Shown: piece after piece, positions 36,369-48,685 of the stretch | Numbering within the stretch: position 1 is the first letter of the stretch | Layout of the letters: every line of letters starts with the position of its first letter | NCBI GenBank assembly: GCA_013399015.1 | Contig: VWZX01009095.1 | Span: forward strand, 310,001-374,000 | Direction: 5' to 3' | Source: Galbula dea | Taxonomy: Eukaryota; Chordata; Aves; Piciformes; Galbulidae | DNA length: 64,000 bases | Made by a program: the position numbers and the translations under genes | The notes under the pieces: model-generated | What the model was told of the DNA's origin: nothing | What the model saw: only the letters and a program-made list of their open reading frames with translations | Database searches by the model: none

Positions 36369-37679
36369 AAGTATACCCACATGGATTTCCATCTAAGCTG
36401 ACTTCATTTATGGGTGTGCATTGTTGATTTACCTTCAACTTCATGCACAGTTTCTATTTCCCCCCCTACACATGCTGTTTGTGTTTGCTTATGTTTCTCA
36501 GCCTTCCAACAGCAGCCCAGCAAAGTGCTGTCCATCCAAATCCCATCGTCCATCCAATCCCAGAGCCATTTCCAAACTCAAGGTCACATCAAGACACTGC
36601 TGTCACCAGCATCAGAAAAAGCATCTGCCACCAGCTGGGATCTTCCAGAAGTTTTTCTTGCAGGATGCCTGCTTTTGATCAGTCTATTGGCCAGCCAGAG
36701 CACAACTCTCTTGTCCCAGTTTCAACTGCATTTATACAAGTCCATTTCATTTTATTTTTCTTTCTCATCAGTTCAAGAGACATTTGGCCATGCTGAATGG
36801 AATAGGAATAATGGCATTGTCCTGCAGAATAAGTATTCTGCCAGGAGGAAACAGAACCAAGACTTGTTTGACAGCAAATATTTCCCTTCACTTCTACCAC
36901 ACCCTAACCCATACAAAAGGTCCTTGATCCAGATAGCAGAAAATGTCTAAAATGAATATTGCTCTCAGGTTTGACATGAAGGGGTTTTTTGTTTCCCTCT
37001 TGGTTGCCTTTCTACTGCAGAATTATTCCCATTAAAAATAAAAAGAATAATTAAATCTTTTTCTCTGATTTTTTTCTCTAAACCTCCTTTTGAATCAGGC
37101 CTGACCAGAGGATGGGTCTGTAGTCTCAGACACAACTCACCTGGGTGACTAAACAGGGACAGCAACACCTTGACTTGACCTTCCTCTGTCTCTCCTCTCT
37201 CACCTTTCTCAGTCCAGGAACTGCTCAGTCACAAGTTGATCCAGGGACATCAAACTGTGCAGAAGGTGCTGCAAGAGGTTCCAAATAAAGCTTGCTGCTC
37301 ATCTTTCTGATCTCCCTGATGAAAGGCAATGTTCAGGAGGCACTGTTGGAACTGAAACACCAGTTACAACCCAGGACTAAAGCTGAGAGGAATTTGTCTC
37401 TCTGGAGAGCTCTAACATTTGTATGTCTAATTCCACTGTGAATAAAGAAATTAAATATTTAAACTCACTCTCTTAGCAGTTTAAAAAGCAAAATGTCCCA
37501 AGCAAAATGAATCATATTGACAGGCCAGTTTTGCTTGGATCTGACAAGAATTTAGTTGTCCTGAGATGTACCAGTGCCTCACAGGGAGATGTTTGTTGTA
37601 ATAAACAAAGCAAAAGGAAACAAAACAAAACAAAGAAATGCTTTTCCACTTTAGGTCACAGAACCTTTTAAATCAAACC
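36369..37679. other. Non-coding, holds longest non-repeat open frame
   Basis: The frame 36414-36950 (+), 178 residues, is the longest in the window outside repeats. It is rich in Ser, Gln and Phe, has no recognisable domain, and overlaps other open frames in two more phases. I treat it as chance, with low certainty. Confidence 0.45.
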
Positions 37680-38202
37680 TCTTCTCTTCTCTTTCCTTTC
37701 CCCTTTCCTTTCCCCTTTCATTTTCCCTTTCCCTTTCCCCTTCCCTTTCCCCTTTCCCCTTTACTTTCTCCTTTCACCTTTCCCCTTCCCTTTCCCCTTT
37801 CCTTTCCCCTTTCCCCTTTCCTTTTCCCTTTCCATTTCCCCTTCCCTTTCCCCTTCCCTTTCCCCTTTCCCCTTTACTTTCTCCTTTCACCTTTCCCCTT
37901 CCCTTTCCCCTTTCCTTTCCCCTTTCCTTTCTCCTTTCCTTTTCCCTTTCCCTTTCCCCTTCCCTTTCCCCTTTCCTTTCTCCTTTCCTTTCCTTTCCCC
38001 TTCCCTGTCCCNNNNNNNNNNNNNNNNNNNNNNNNNNNNNNNNNNNNNNNNNNNNNNNNNNNNNNNTTTCCTTCCTTTCCTCTTTCCTTTTCCCTTCCCC
38101 TTCTCCTTCCGTTTCCTTCCCTTCCTTTTCTTTCCTTTCCTCTTTCCTTTTCCCTTCCCCTTCCCTTTCCCCTTCCCTTTCCTGTTGTTTTCTTTTTCTT
38201 TT
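37680..38202. repeat. Long pyrimidine tract, (CCCTTT)-type degenerate satellite
   Basis: The plus strand is almost pure C/T for about 500 bases, made of ccctttcc, ccccttcc and cctttcct words. The minus strand is therefore runs of three or four G separated by two to four A. This spacing meets the G-quadruplex pattern many times over, and the tract can also form a triplex. Proline/phenylalanine and Lys/Glu/Gly frames read through it are artefacts. It is split by an assembly gap. Confidence 0.95.
38012..38066. other. Assembly gap (55 N)
   Basis: Fifty-five unknown bases lie inside the pyrimidine tract. The gap sits exactly where G-rich, low-complexity DNA would hinder sequencing or assembly. 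The real length of the missing sequence may differ. Confidence 0.99.
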
Positions 38203-39752
38203 CAACTCTAACAGTAACTTTCACATGTATTAGAACAACTTTCACTCTTCCCCTCCCTCTGCTTGGCTAACCATGCCAAGAGTTGCTTTCAGAAATGACA
38301 ACTGTGTGTTCAGTTCTTATCTCACTCTGAGTTTTATGTGCACTTTGTCAATAATAAAACCTTTACAAGAGCTGGAAAGTTTTGGGAGCTTGTTATTTCC
38401 TACATTTCTGTCAGGGCTTCTTGGGGCAGAGGGGGGAATAAAGCCTCACAGTAACGTGCCAGATTTATAGGGTGATCTTGAAGTGGAAAGAATCAAGCTT
38501 GGCTTGATTTGGTCTGGGATTTAGGTAGTTAGTTAACAAACAAACCACCTTGGGCTTAGGCATCTTATTCTCTGTCCAAGCAGCCTTCCAATTCAGTGCC
38601 ACTGACAACTTCAGAACTGCCTAATCACTACAGCCTTTAGATACCTGAATTTCTGTAGATAAATATATGCAGGTTACATAGGCACTGAGCAGAAAAGGGT
38701 TACAGAACTGATGGAAACTAGTTAGGTTAGCACTAGACTAGTTGACTTGGTTACCTCACAGTCTCTCATGCTTCCAGCCATCATATTTAAATCAGTGAGA
38801 ACATCTGCAGGGAAAAGAACAAATGAAGGAGTTGCTTCATTTGGAGCTTGGCATCAAGAGCATTACTCTGCAATCCTAAGTCTTCTGCATTTATTTTTCA
38901 CTTCCTATTAGCAAACATCATTGCACATGAAAATAGCTTTAAGAGACTGAGAAATGACAAAACAGAAACAGATTCTTCTTCCATCCTGAACTCAAATCCA
39001 GTTGCTTTCTTTCAGCAGGACTTTAGAAAGCAGAATTCTTGTCTCATCAACAGCCTTAGCATGCATTGTCATCTGCTGGAGTGAGACAAATGTAGACAAA
39101 ACAATTTGCTCCTGTAAAAGGGCATCAAATAAGTAGATTAACAAAGGTCAGTTGTGTCATCTTTCTGGTTTTGAGATATATGTGAGAAAGGATGGTAACA
39201 CCTGTGGTCCATAAATAACCAAAGAGTGAAGAAAAAGATCATTAGCTCTGCTTTGGATATGTATAAAGCTATCTATTAAAAGCTTGGAAGCTAGTTTAGC
39301 TTCTTAGTGCTTGAATTGCAATGAGCTGGAGCTGCAAGGTTGCAATACCTGAGTACTCTCCTGGTCAATAGAATACAATCTGTGTGAGCTTTACTCATAT
39401 GAGCTATCTAATTCTGTTTTAAATGAAAGGGTCAGATTTCAAGTATAAATATAAATAAAATGGGATTAGAAAGTCATCTGTTGTACAGCTAAATGCCTGG
39501 AACAGCAGCCCCTGATAACAGGCATATCAAGATCTTTCCATTCCCTTTGCTTAGGTGTTCCTGAAACGAATTCATCTCCTGCTGCATCAACCTCTTGGAG
39601 TATTGTCTTGGTTTAGAGAGTACTTGTTGCCTTTGCCTATGTGCAAGAAATGCAAGGCAAGTTCACTTTAGCTCCCTTGGCTTTTTAGTCAGGCTTTGGA
39701 AAATGCCTGGAATGTGATGGCCATGCAGAACTGTTCTCTAGCTCCAGCTCAG
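38203..39752. other. Non-coding, nothing recognised
   Basis: No gene is recognised. At 39603 the sequence tgtcttggtttagag resembles the TG-start of some avian LTRs, but no matching 3' end is found, so no element is called. Confidence 0.45.
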
Positions 39753-39898
39753 AGTGTCCATGTGCACCCTCCAACCTGGAGTCAGCAGGTAAAGAGAGAG
39801 GCTAGGCATCATTCAGTGTGAGTGCAGTGTCCACATGCACCCTCCAGCCTAGGACCAGCCCAAGAAGAAGGAGATTCAGCCTGCTTCAGTGTGACAGC
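39753..39898. repeat. 73-bp tandem duplication
   Basis: Copy 1 (39753-39825) and copy 2 (39826-39898) align with no net gap. Both start agtgtcca..tgcaccctcc and end near ttcagtgtga. The ends are well conserved and the middle is diverged, so the duplication is old. It lies about 150 bases after an LTR-like start word. Confidence 0.85.
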
Positions 39899-42682
39899 AC
39901 AGCCAGGCACACACACAGGGGCTCAGGGACCCAGAAGTGAAGGGTGTTGCTCCAAAGTGATTCTGGCTGCCCACATTACCCAAACCTCCCTCTGAAGAAG
40001 GAGCAAGGAGCTGAGAAGAACTCACAAGATGGGTGGTTTTTAGGGGCTTTCTATGCTACTTGTTAAATTCCATAGGTCATCTTTGGAGGGGATAACTCCC
40101 AGTGACCACACAAGAAGAGTGAGCAAGGGATACAATTCTTTTGTTTCACCTCTGCAGAGAAAACAAAAGTAGTCTCATGCTTTGCAAAACCTTAACTGGA
40201 GGTGCCTGCATGGCCTTTTGGGATCTCCCCCTAAGGCCTTGATTTGAAACTCCTTCAGATGGATAAATAGTTTATCCTGATGCCATGAAGCTGTAGGCTA
40301 GGTCCTAAAACCTTTGAGAACCTTCAAAATGCTTTACCTTTATCTGCAGGAATTACTTGGTGTCAGGACAAGGTGTGCAGGTTTACCTTGTTGTAAGGAG
40401 AAGTCCAAGGTAAACCTCAGGAAACACCCAACAAGCCAAAGACTGATCCTCATCTTCCCCAACAGACCTGGAATTCTCCTCCTGCCATCCCAAAGGGCTT
40501 TAGGAAAGATCACCCCCTCTGAAACAGAAGTTCTTGCTCAGGAAATAGTCCTGAATCATTTTTTTTCTCAGTGTTGCCTGTGCTTCCTCTGCTCAAGTGA
40601 ATGTCCTCATACATATTTCAGTGAAGGTTTTTATGGAGTGAGCAGGGCTCCATAAAAATTTCTTTTTATATATGATTAATGTCACTTTTCTAATGTCTGT
40701 CTGAGTTTGCTGACATAATATAATCCTAGCAAACTCAAAATCCAGAAGAGCTGGCATAGGTAATTGTGCTTGTAGCAGCATACTTCTCTTCTTGTGGGAC
40801 TAGCCAAAAATCAGAGACACCATCAACTGCCTCAAGTAAAAAAAAAACAAACATGTATATATATATAAACTCAAACAAAATGACTTTGAACTCCAAATTC
40901 TCTCTTCTTTTGAATAACATGGCACTGTTTTGATCTCACAAACCAATCTGCCCATCCTAAACTCCTCTCTTCCCAGAGGAAAATCCTGGCAGCATTTCTG
41001 CCTTTAGTATAGTCCCAGAGTTACAGCAGAAGGAAAAGCTGGGAAGGGCAGATGTTTCTCTGAGACAGGCATTATCCCTTCTGAGTGTTCAGCTTTTTGG
41101 TGAGGAGAATTTCCCCAGCTCCCCAGACCACATCAGCTAGTGCTTGATCAAACCCTTAATATTCCAGCTGACTTTTCCTACTGTGATTCAACCTCTTCCC
41201 ATCCTGTTCCCTTTCTCTCTACAAAACATTTAGAGACTTGAAGGATGCCATTATTTCTTTCTTCCCTCATCTTCTTTAGACCATCCAGTTGCTTTTAAGC
41301 CATGTCCACAGGTCATTATTTCTATGTCTTTAATTTCATGCTTCCCAAAATCAGAGTTATTTCTGAAGAGAGGTGCAAGGTGGAAATATCCAGTCAGGGC
41401 ACATTTGATCAGGGAATCTTGGCCTGGAAATCAGGAAATTAAAGGTCCCTAGGAACAGCCATCCCTTAGTTTATACACCTGTTCATATTGCTATCTAATC
41501 AAGTAAGTGCCACCAAGATAGTCCTACCTAATCAAAGGAGTAAGGCCAAGATGATAAAGGCTATTTGCAGAAGATAAGGACCCACTTTCACATTCCTATC
41601 AACTGCAACAAGGCAGTTTCTGCTTCCTATGTTCCAACTACAAAAGCCTCAAGCTCCAGAGAGGCTTAATTATCACCACATCTCCTCCTCCTCTTTGTTT
41701 TCTGTATTGCTATCAGCTCAGGTCCTTTTATGTCACCAACCTTTTCTCCCAATCTTGCCCTTCTGTTCTCTTGCTCACAGGTACTTGAAATAAGATCTGT
41801 TCTCATGCCACATCTCAGAGCCACAGTCTCCTTCCACACTCACATCTCCTTTTAAACCCTGATTCCTTCCTATCTAGCTTTCCCTCTGCACCTGTAACCC
41901 TGACAGCCAACCTCATCCAAAGTGTGACACCAGACCTTGCTTTGCCCACTCCCTGACAAGAAGCAAATCCCAGAATTAAGGCCTCAGCTCTTCCAAGCAA
42001 TGGATCTGCAGAGTACATCAAGTTCCTATGCCTGAGAGCACATTACAGCACACAGTAAATACAGATGCCACCTTTGCATTCCTGGACATCAGCTCCCAAA
42101 GTTTCCTTCATCCTGGGCTGAAGAAAGCATGACTAGTTATACCCAAACACACAGCCCTGGGTGATCCTCCCTCTTATTCCCCCAAAAAGAAGAGATTTCT
42201 TTGTGGAAGAAATGCAACATTCATCTTCTGACACTATTAGAGCACTTGTACTATCAGTGATAGCCTTTCCTTAGCTTCTCCAGTAATTAATATTCCAGGC
42301 TTAAAAAGGAAATGCCATAAATCTTCCCTGAAGCATTTTAATGGGGCAGGACTTTGTTATCAGTTTTTAAGCTCTGTCAGGAGGTGAATCAACCCCCTTC
42401 CCCCTCTGTCTAGACTTATATTATTCCATTTCCACAGCTCTGCCCACAGCTGGATGGTTAGGTAGGTGTCCAAAAGTGCCACCAGGTATGTACAGCAACA
42501 TTTACAAACACAAGTCCAAACACAGACAGTGAATGAGACACAAAATTGCTTCCACTCCCTGTACTCTTGTGATTTGGAACAAGAACTTGTGTCTGCCTCT
42601 TGGCTCACTCCCTGGAGCTCTGGCACTCACTGCAGCCCATCTGGGTAAGGTCTGGGGGCAAGCAGCAACCAGCCCAGAGGAA
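39899..42682. other. Non-coding, contains hairpin and TA run
   Basis: A perfect 10-bp inverted repeat with a 15-base loop (gtttaccttg at 40381 and caaggtaaac at 40406) lies in the plus frame 40314-40655, which has no recognisable motif. A short TA run is at 40855-40868. No gene or known repeat is seen. Confidence 0.5.
40381..40415. repeat. 10-bp perfect inverted repeat
   Basis: Arms 40381-40390 and 40406-40415 are exact reverse complements around a 15-base loop. It might form a hairpin in RNA, but no transcript evidence exists. Confidence 0.8.
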
Positions 42683-42714
42683 AGGAGAGGAGAGGAGAGG
42701 AGAGGAGAGGAGAG
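42683..42714. repeat. (GGAGA)n microsatellite, about six units
   Basis: A pure pentanucleotide run on the plus strand with no interruptions, the cleanest microsatellite in the window and likely length-variable. Confidence 0.95.
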
Positions 42715-45127
42715 ATCAAAGGAAGCTACAGAATATTTCCAAGAGAAATAAACTTTCTAGTACAGATGAATGTGTCCCAGAGCTTTTGGCAAGCCACTGA
42801 TGGAATGTCAAAGCAAAACCAAAACAATGTTGGAAGGTTAAGTCTAGTTCCTGGACAGGCTTTAATGAGCTGCTTGAATGAAAGTGTAATTTGACAACTT
42901 CCCTTCTAAAACCATCTATCCCCTGTGTTGCTGTAGGACAGACTAGCTTTTCTAAGCAGAAAGGAAAACAGGGTGATCTAGTTTAGATTGGAGAGTTTTG
43001 GTCTTCATCAGTATGGCTGTTTGAAAACACCACTTGAATGACAATCTGACTGCAGCATTTGGCTCCAGGAGAATGAGTTAGTTAATAATTTTCCATGTGT
43101 TTATTGCTAAATCACTGTGATGAGCTGTGATTCAAAGCAAGCAGGATTCATCTGTCCTGAAATGAAAATACTTCTTTACCTCTAAACACTCAGCATTACT
43201 GACAGTGCAATTAGAATCCCACTCAAAGGTGGATCTTTAAGGGTTTTTTTTTTTCTGTTCCAGGAAACTCTTGCCTAGAGAAATGCCAAACAATGAGATG
43301 GTAAAGGCTGTGAAGTGCTCTCTCCTTCTCATCATATTGTGGTTCCATAAATGCTAACTGTACTTGGTTAATATTAAAATACTCTGCTTTGCTCTTCTAG
43401 AGGATGAATTCTTACTCTTTCTTTTGGTGTAAGATTAATTCATGCTTTACCCTTTGATTGAGACAACTGCACAACTTCCCAGCTCCATTTATAGCCTTGA
43501 TGTAGCCTTTCATTCCCTAGAACTCTGCTTGTCTGCAGATGGTGCAAAGGAAGAAATGACATAGCTCAGACAGAGACTCTGGGAATTTCTCCTTTGCAGC
43601 AGTTACCTCAAATCAAGCTGAGGTGAAATTAGGTAATTCAGACACTGAGATCCAGCTTTCTGCCTTTGAAAGCAATTAAGCACTGAGAGGTTTCCTCTGT
43701 CTGAAACCTTTGCTAAATTGCAGGAAAATAATGAGGATGCAGCACACATCTTTAAACTGAGGTGAATGTTCTACATGACTTCAGCAGCAAACAATGGGGG
43801 GAAATAAAAGACAGGAAATGCAATATAATTGTTTGTCACTCCTGTGACTTCTCTGTAACTCCTATTAGGGCAAAGCTTTGATATTAGCAGGGTCTGAGGC
43901 TCATGCTCCATTACATTAATCTCAGGCATTATAATCCAATCAACTTCACTGGGCTTGCAATAGCTTACACTGGAATACAATAAAGCCACTGTATCAGAGC
44001 CTCTATGTGCATTGTGCTGTTATGTCCACAGGAAAAAGGAAGGGAATCAAAGGATTAATTGAAGGAGTAAGGGGATTTCCAGGTATAATCCTGACCCTGC
44101 TTCCTTTTCCTATTTTATCAAAGCAAATGATGTCAACAGCTGCTGAGAATAAAAGACATCAGCCCTAAACCAGGCAACCTCTCTGGCAAGGCTATTACAG
44201 TGACAATTCCTCTCCTTTCAAAATGATCTCAAAATTCAGCATCTCTTCATATAAGGATCATTGTACACATTCTAGTCTGAATTGCTGTTGCTTCTGAGAG
44301 CTGGACACTGCAGCAGCACACAAAGAAGCTTTGGTGTCAGTGCCCAGGAGGTACAGACAGTGCTGTCATGCCATGGAAACTGCCTTTTTAAATATAGAAA
44401 CAGGGCATCTGTAGGACTGGCTTCAAAGCAGAGCTGTGTTTTCAGTCAGTGGCATCTGCCAGTTTGTGGGTGATGCTAGATGATGGCAATATGGTTAAGT
44501 TTGGGAGTTTGTATATAATTACATTGCAGGGGAAAAGAATGTGCCTCCCTGCCAGGAAAGGAGGAGAGAGTGGAAGAGTGAAAAGAGCCTCTCAGGGAAG
44601 AGAAATTCTGCAAGGCAAAGCTAAAGCAACTTCCAGATTCAGAATTTGAATGGGAAGGGAGTAGTGGGGACTAGTACCACAGCTTTCCACCTGGACTTCA
44701 GTCTTCTGCTTGCTGTGATTCAACCATTTTAACAGTTGCACCTCTTTTAGTTCCCCAAAGAATGCCCTTAAGCCTTGTTATTAGCAGGCCAAGCATCGAA
44801 GCCCAGCTTCAGAAATCTTAAGCCTGTTTAAGTTCTCTTACCTTCTGTTGGAAGTGATGATCTTGGACACAGGTGATACAGATGTTATCAGTTGCTAGTG
44901 TTTCCTTGCAAAGAAGGAACTGAAAATTTAACCCAAAAGGAACAATAAGTAGTTTATCCTCTCTTTTTCCCTGGGTGAGGTTTTTCTGCATGCTCCCTTT
45001 CCCTCTTCCCCCATCCTTGCTGTACTCTCCTAGCACTCCACCCACCCCAGGTCTCTTCCCACAGAGCAGCAGAAGCTCTCTTTACAGTACTGACCCTCCC
45101 AGACAATGTTCCTGCTTTGAAAAGAAG
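42715..45127. other. Non-coding, nothing recognised
   Basis: No gene or repeat family is recognised. A T-run lies at 43243-43254. Frames at 43771-43989 (-) and 44282-44649 (+) lack motifs. Confidence 0.5.
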
Positions 45128-45292
45128 CACAGAATCATGAAGGTTGGAAGAGACCTTTAAGATCATCAAGTCCAACCATCAACCTCTCACCAGCATGTCC
45201 CTAAGGACCACATCTAGATGGTTTTTGAACCCCTCCAGGGATGGTGACTCCACCACTGTCCTGGGCAGCCTGGGCCAATGTCTTAAAAGAAT
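45128..45292 (-). mobile_element. CR1 LINE 3' end, same type as 25171
   Basis: The stretch begins cacagaatcatgaaggttgg, then gacctttaagatcatcaagt, ccctaaggaccacatctaga, cctccagggatggtgactcc and cctgggcagcctgggccaat. It is a minus-strand CR1 tail and the last ORF2 codons, closely matching 25171-25347. Similarity ends near gtcttaaaag. It is 5'-truncated. Confidence 0.94.
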
Positions 45293-47984
45293 CTTGTTTA
45301 CTGTACTACATGGGGCTACCTCCCCTCTCATTCTGCTCCTTGAAGGTTTCTTTCAGAAGCAGAGAAAACTTTTCCCTTTCTCTGCTAAAATGGGAGCCAA
45401 AATAAGCTCTTCAGTTCTGTATAAAGACAGGTGGAGAAAGGAAAGCTCACATGCCAGTCATAGCACCCTGGACTGGCCTGACAGGCATAAGCAGCAGCAG
45501 CAGGACACCTATTTCCTAGTCCTATGTGATCCCCAGATCCAAAATTCCTGCCAAGATTTGGAAGGTCTGTAGAGTTCTCCAGAGGAGAAGGCATGGTGGA
45601 GGGTAGGATTGTTTAACCCCAGCCCAGGGCTCCTGTGAAGCTTAAGTTTCTTATAACTTCACTTTCTAATTTTAATACCTTTCATGGACAGTATCCTCCT
45701 GAAACATTCCTCAGTGAAGGAATGAAAACAGCACTGGTAACTTTAGCTTTCTCTGACTCACCCACCAGTGCTGAGTGGGAGAATGGAGCCTTCTACCTCC
45801 CTCACTTTCTGTGGTCTGATGTTCAGCCACAACCTCTTGGCTTGTGCCTACTGGATCTGGGACTTCCAGATGGTCTCTTCCCCTAGCACAGGAGAAGCCC
45901 AGGAATGCTTAGCCTTCCAGATCATTTGCATGAGATTGCAATGCAATTGGAATTGCCTTTCCTCTAGCTCCATCTTCAGTGGAGTTCAGACCATCCCTCC
46001 ATGTGCATTAAGCTAAGCTGGTCTATTAAACCAGTTTGCTAACTGGGCATTGTATCTACTGGAGAAGACTGGAGCAGGTAATAAAAGTGGGTTTTAGTGG
46101 AGAACTGGCAACTTACACTAGTGAATGATCCTCAGGACTTTTAAAATATATATATATATATATATACAAACCATGTGGAAGCTAATTGCACAGCTAATAA
46201 ATAAAACAGGGAAGGGACCACTCCAGTTTTCCTACTGTCCTGCTACTAGAAGTCAAAACACTCAGCAGGGAAGTTAATGCCAGTGTCAGGCATAAAAGGA
46301 CCATGCTCACCAATACCAAGAGTGCCACAAAATATAGTGGTCAGGAAAAGAACAGCTAATGACCTGAAAGAAGGTTAAAAATTATACCAGGTTATACATG
46401 GATGGTGAAAAAAAGATCTCCTGGAGAATCCAGACATTGCATCAACCTCCTCCACAGATATCCAAATGTGATGGGATCAGAAGCATTTCTCTTATAAGTC
46501 CTCTGCAAAAGCAAGCTCCAAATCAAATCAAGCCTTTACTACTCCTTTCCCTCTGCCTTCCCTCATCTCATTCCCAGCCCCAGAAGGTTCTGAAAGGAAA
46601 AGATGTGTGTGAAATAAGTGACTAAGGTGGTCTGGGCTTGGCAAGAGACTGAAGTAAGGCAGCAAATGGCTTCTTTTAGCTTAAAAGGGCTAACTTGGTG
46701 AGTGCTTTAGGTTTGTGGCAGCAGGAAAGTATAGGAATGGATTGATTTAGTCCTGTCATTTGGCTATAGCACTGCAGCTCATTAGGAAACACTATCATTT
46801 ATAATCATTTTCCATTTGTTGAAAACAAACAGAAAGTGTGCCATGAAAAGCTCCCAGAAGATCTGGTTCTTATTTAAAAGAAGGGGGGGAAAACAGCAAG
46901 AAGAAAGGGGAAAAAAGAGAGAAAGAAAGAGTCTCTAAAATGAGGACTTGTGTGTCAACAGATTCTGTCAGCAAGGAAAAGCAGAAGTGCCCCACAATAA
47001 TCATTAGGTGCTTCTGAAGCATGTGGAAACAAGTGCAGAGAGGAAGAGAAGGGCAATGTGGACATTATGGACTCAAAACTTTAGATATCATCACATGTAG
47101 TCTGTATAAATCCAGGGAGAGTCCAAAAGGATTGTATATATTAAGGGAAAAGGGGTTTTTTTTCCTCTTTTTCTTTTCATATTGTTAGGTGGAAAAATAG
47201 CTTACTGGAATGAACAGCCCCAGAACCTGGAAAAACTTCTTCATGTGCCCAAGTGGTCAGAAGACCACAAGGCAAATATGTATTCTAGATGGGAAAGAGG
47301 ATATTTTAAAAGTATTCCCTTAGACTGGCTTTGGTTACATTCAAAACTTTGCATTTTCACTGCTGAAAAGAAATTCTGCCCCAGCAGACTTGTGCTTGAG
47401 CTCCAAGCTCAGTGAAGCTTACAAGGAGCAGGCATGTTCTACTGCAGAAAGTGGTGTGGGCTTTGGCTGTGGGAGAGTCCTCTGGGACATCTCTATCCAG
47501 TTTAGATAGTGGAGATATATTATTGATGTGTAACATCATCTTTATTCTGTGCCTGTGGGGATGGGGGGCTGGGGGACACTGCACTCCTGGTGGAGCCAGA
47601 CCAGGACATTGCAGGTGACTTAAAAGCAATGGTGTTCTATCAAATTTACACACTTAAGCCACCAAGAGGTTATTTCACCCTTAGCAGCCTGATCTCAGCC
47701 AGGTCCTGGCATTGGGACAAAGAGCTTTTTGTCTCCAAGGCTCCATTCTGAATGTGACATCAATTGGTAGCAAATAAAGTAGGTACCTAGCTGCTGGCAC
47801 TTGCTGCCTTGTGTAAAATGAATTGCCTGCTGGCACATCATTTGAATGATGTGGTGTGAAGACAGCATGCTGCCTGGTCCTGTCCTGTCAGCACTTGTGC
47901 CTGCTGGACCATGAAACTACTTCCAAACTCTTTCTTTATGGACTTAAAGGCCAGAAGAGACCCATAGAAGACCAACACTTACCT
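45293..47984. other. Non-coding, contains TA microsatellite
   Basis: The 142-residue plus frame 45144-45572 starts inside CR1 and has no motif beyond it. A purine-rich run lies at 46880-46932. No gene is recognised. Confidence 0.5.
46146..46166. repeat. (AT)n microsatellite
   Basis: About ten uninterrupted AT units. It is the longest AT run in the window. Confidence 0.92.
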
Positions 47985-48685
47985 CTCCTGTGTCACAGGT
48001 GATTGCACTGCAGTTAGTTATCTTTGTTCTGAGGTTAGTGAGCCAGGAGAGGCCAGAGCTGCCCCATGGGCACAGCCAGGTCCTGTCAGTTCCAGCAGAC
48101 CCACCACAGGGCACAGCTGAACCCACCAGCCAGGATGGTGATGCCTAAGGGGAAGGGTATATAGGAAAGGGTAAAAAACTGCTTGGCAGAGGAAGGGGAG
48201 GAAAAAAATGCAAGAGAAATAGTTCTGCAGACACCAAGGTCAGTGCAGAAGGAGGATGCTCCAGGTGCTGGACCACAGGCTCCTCTGCAGGAGCCACAGT
48301 AAGCTGGATTGTCCCTCTAGGGCCCATGGAGGTCTCCAGTGGAGCAGATATCCACCTGCAGCCCATGGAGGATCCCAGGCCAGAGCAGCTGGATGTGCAC
48401 AGAAGGAAGGTGCAGCCTGTGAAGACCCCACACAGGATCAGGGTCCTGGTGGGAACTGTGGCTTGTGGAGAGGAACCCACACACAGGAGGGCATGTGACC
48501 CTGGGAGGGACCTATGCTGGAGCAGGTGAATGATAGGAGGAGGAAGGAGCAACAAAAAAAGGGCTTTTATGGACTGACCACAAACCTCATTCCCCATCCT
48601 CCTGCACCACTCAGGAAAGGAGGATTACAGGAATTAGGAATGACAAAGTGAAGCTGAGCCTGGGAGAAGGAAAGGAAAACAGCTA
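47985..48685 (+). mobile_element. Avian endogenous-retrovirus LTR-like copy
   Basis: Ordered words include ggccagagctgccccatggg, a TATA-like gtatatagg at 48158, ctgcagacaccaaggtcagt, gcagatatccacctgcagcc, catggaggatcccaggccag, gaggaggaaggagc and aacctcattccccatcctcc. I know this order from a GC-rich, internally degenerate LTR-type element widespread in neoavian genomes. The central part matches the opposite-strand copy at 29518-29900. No coding domain is present; the 150-residue minus frame at 48145-48597 is a by-product of its GC-rich composition. The A/T-rich 3' end present in the other copy is missing here. Family name and class are not claimed. Confidence 0.65.

Noticed and set aside
36414..36950. 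178-residue open frame
   Set aside because: No domain or family is recognisable, composition is Ser/Gln/Phe-rich, other phases are open across the same bases, and there is no CpG island or splice context.
37638..38270. 210-residue Phe/Pro-rich frame and Lys/Glu/Gly-rich frames on the other strand
   Set aside because: They are direct translations of the CCCTTT-type repeat and cross the assembly gap.
40855..40868. tatatataaa as a TATA-box promoter
   Set aside because: It is part of a TA repeat with no downstream gene or CpG cluster.
48145..48597. 150-residue minus-strand frame
   Set aside because: It lies antisense within the LTR-like element and has no domain.
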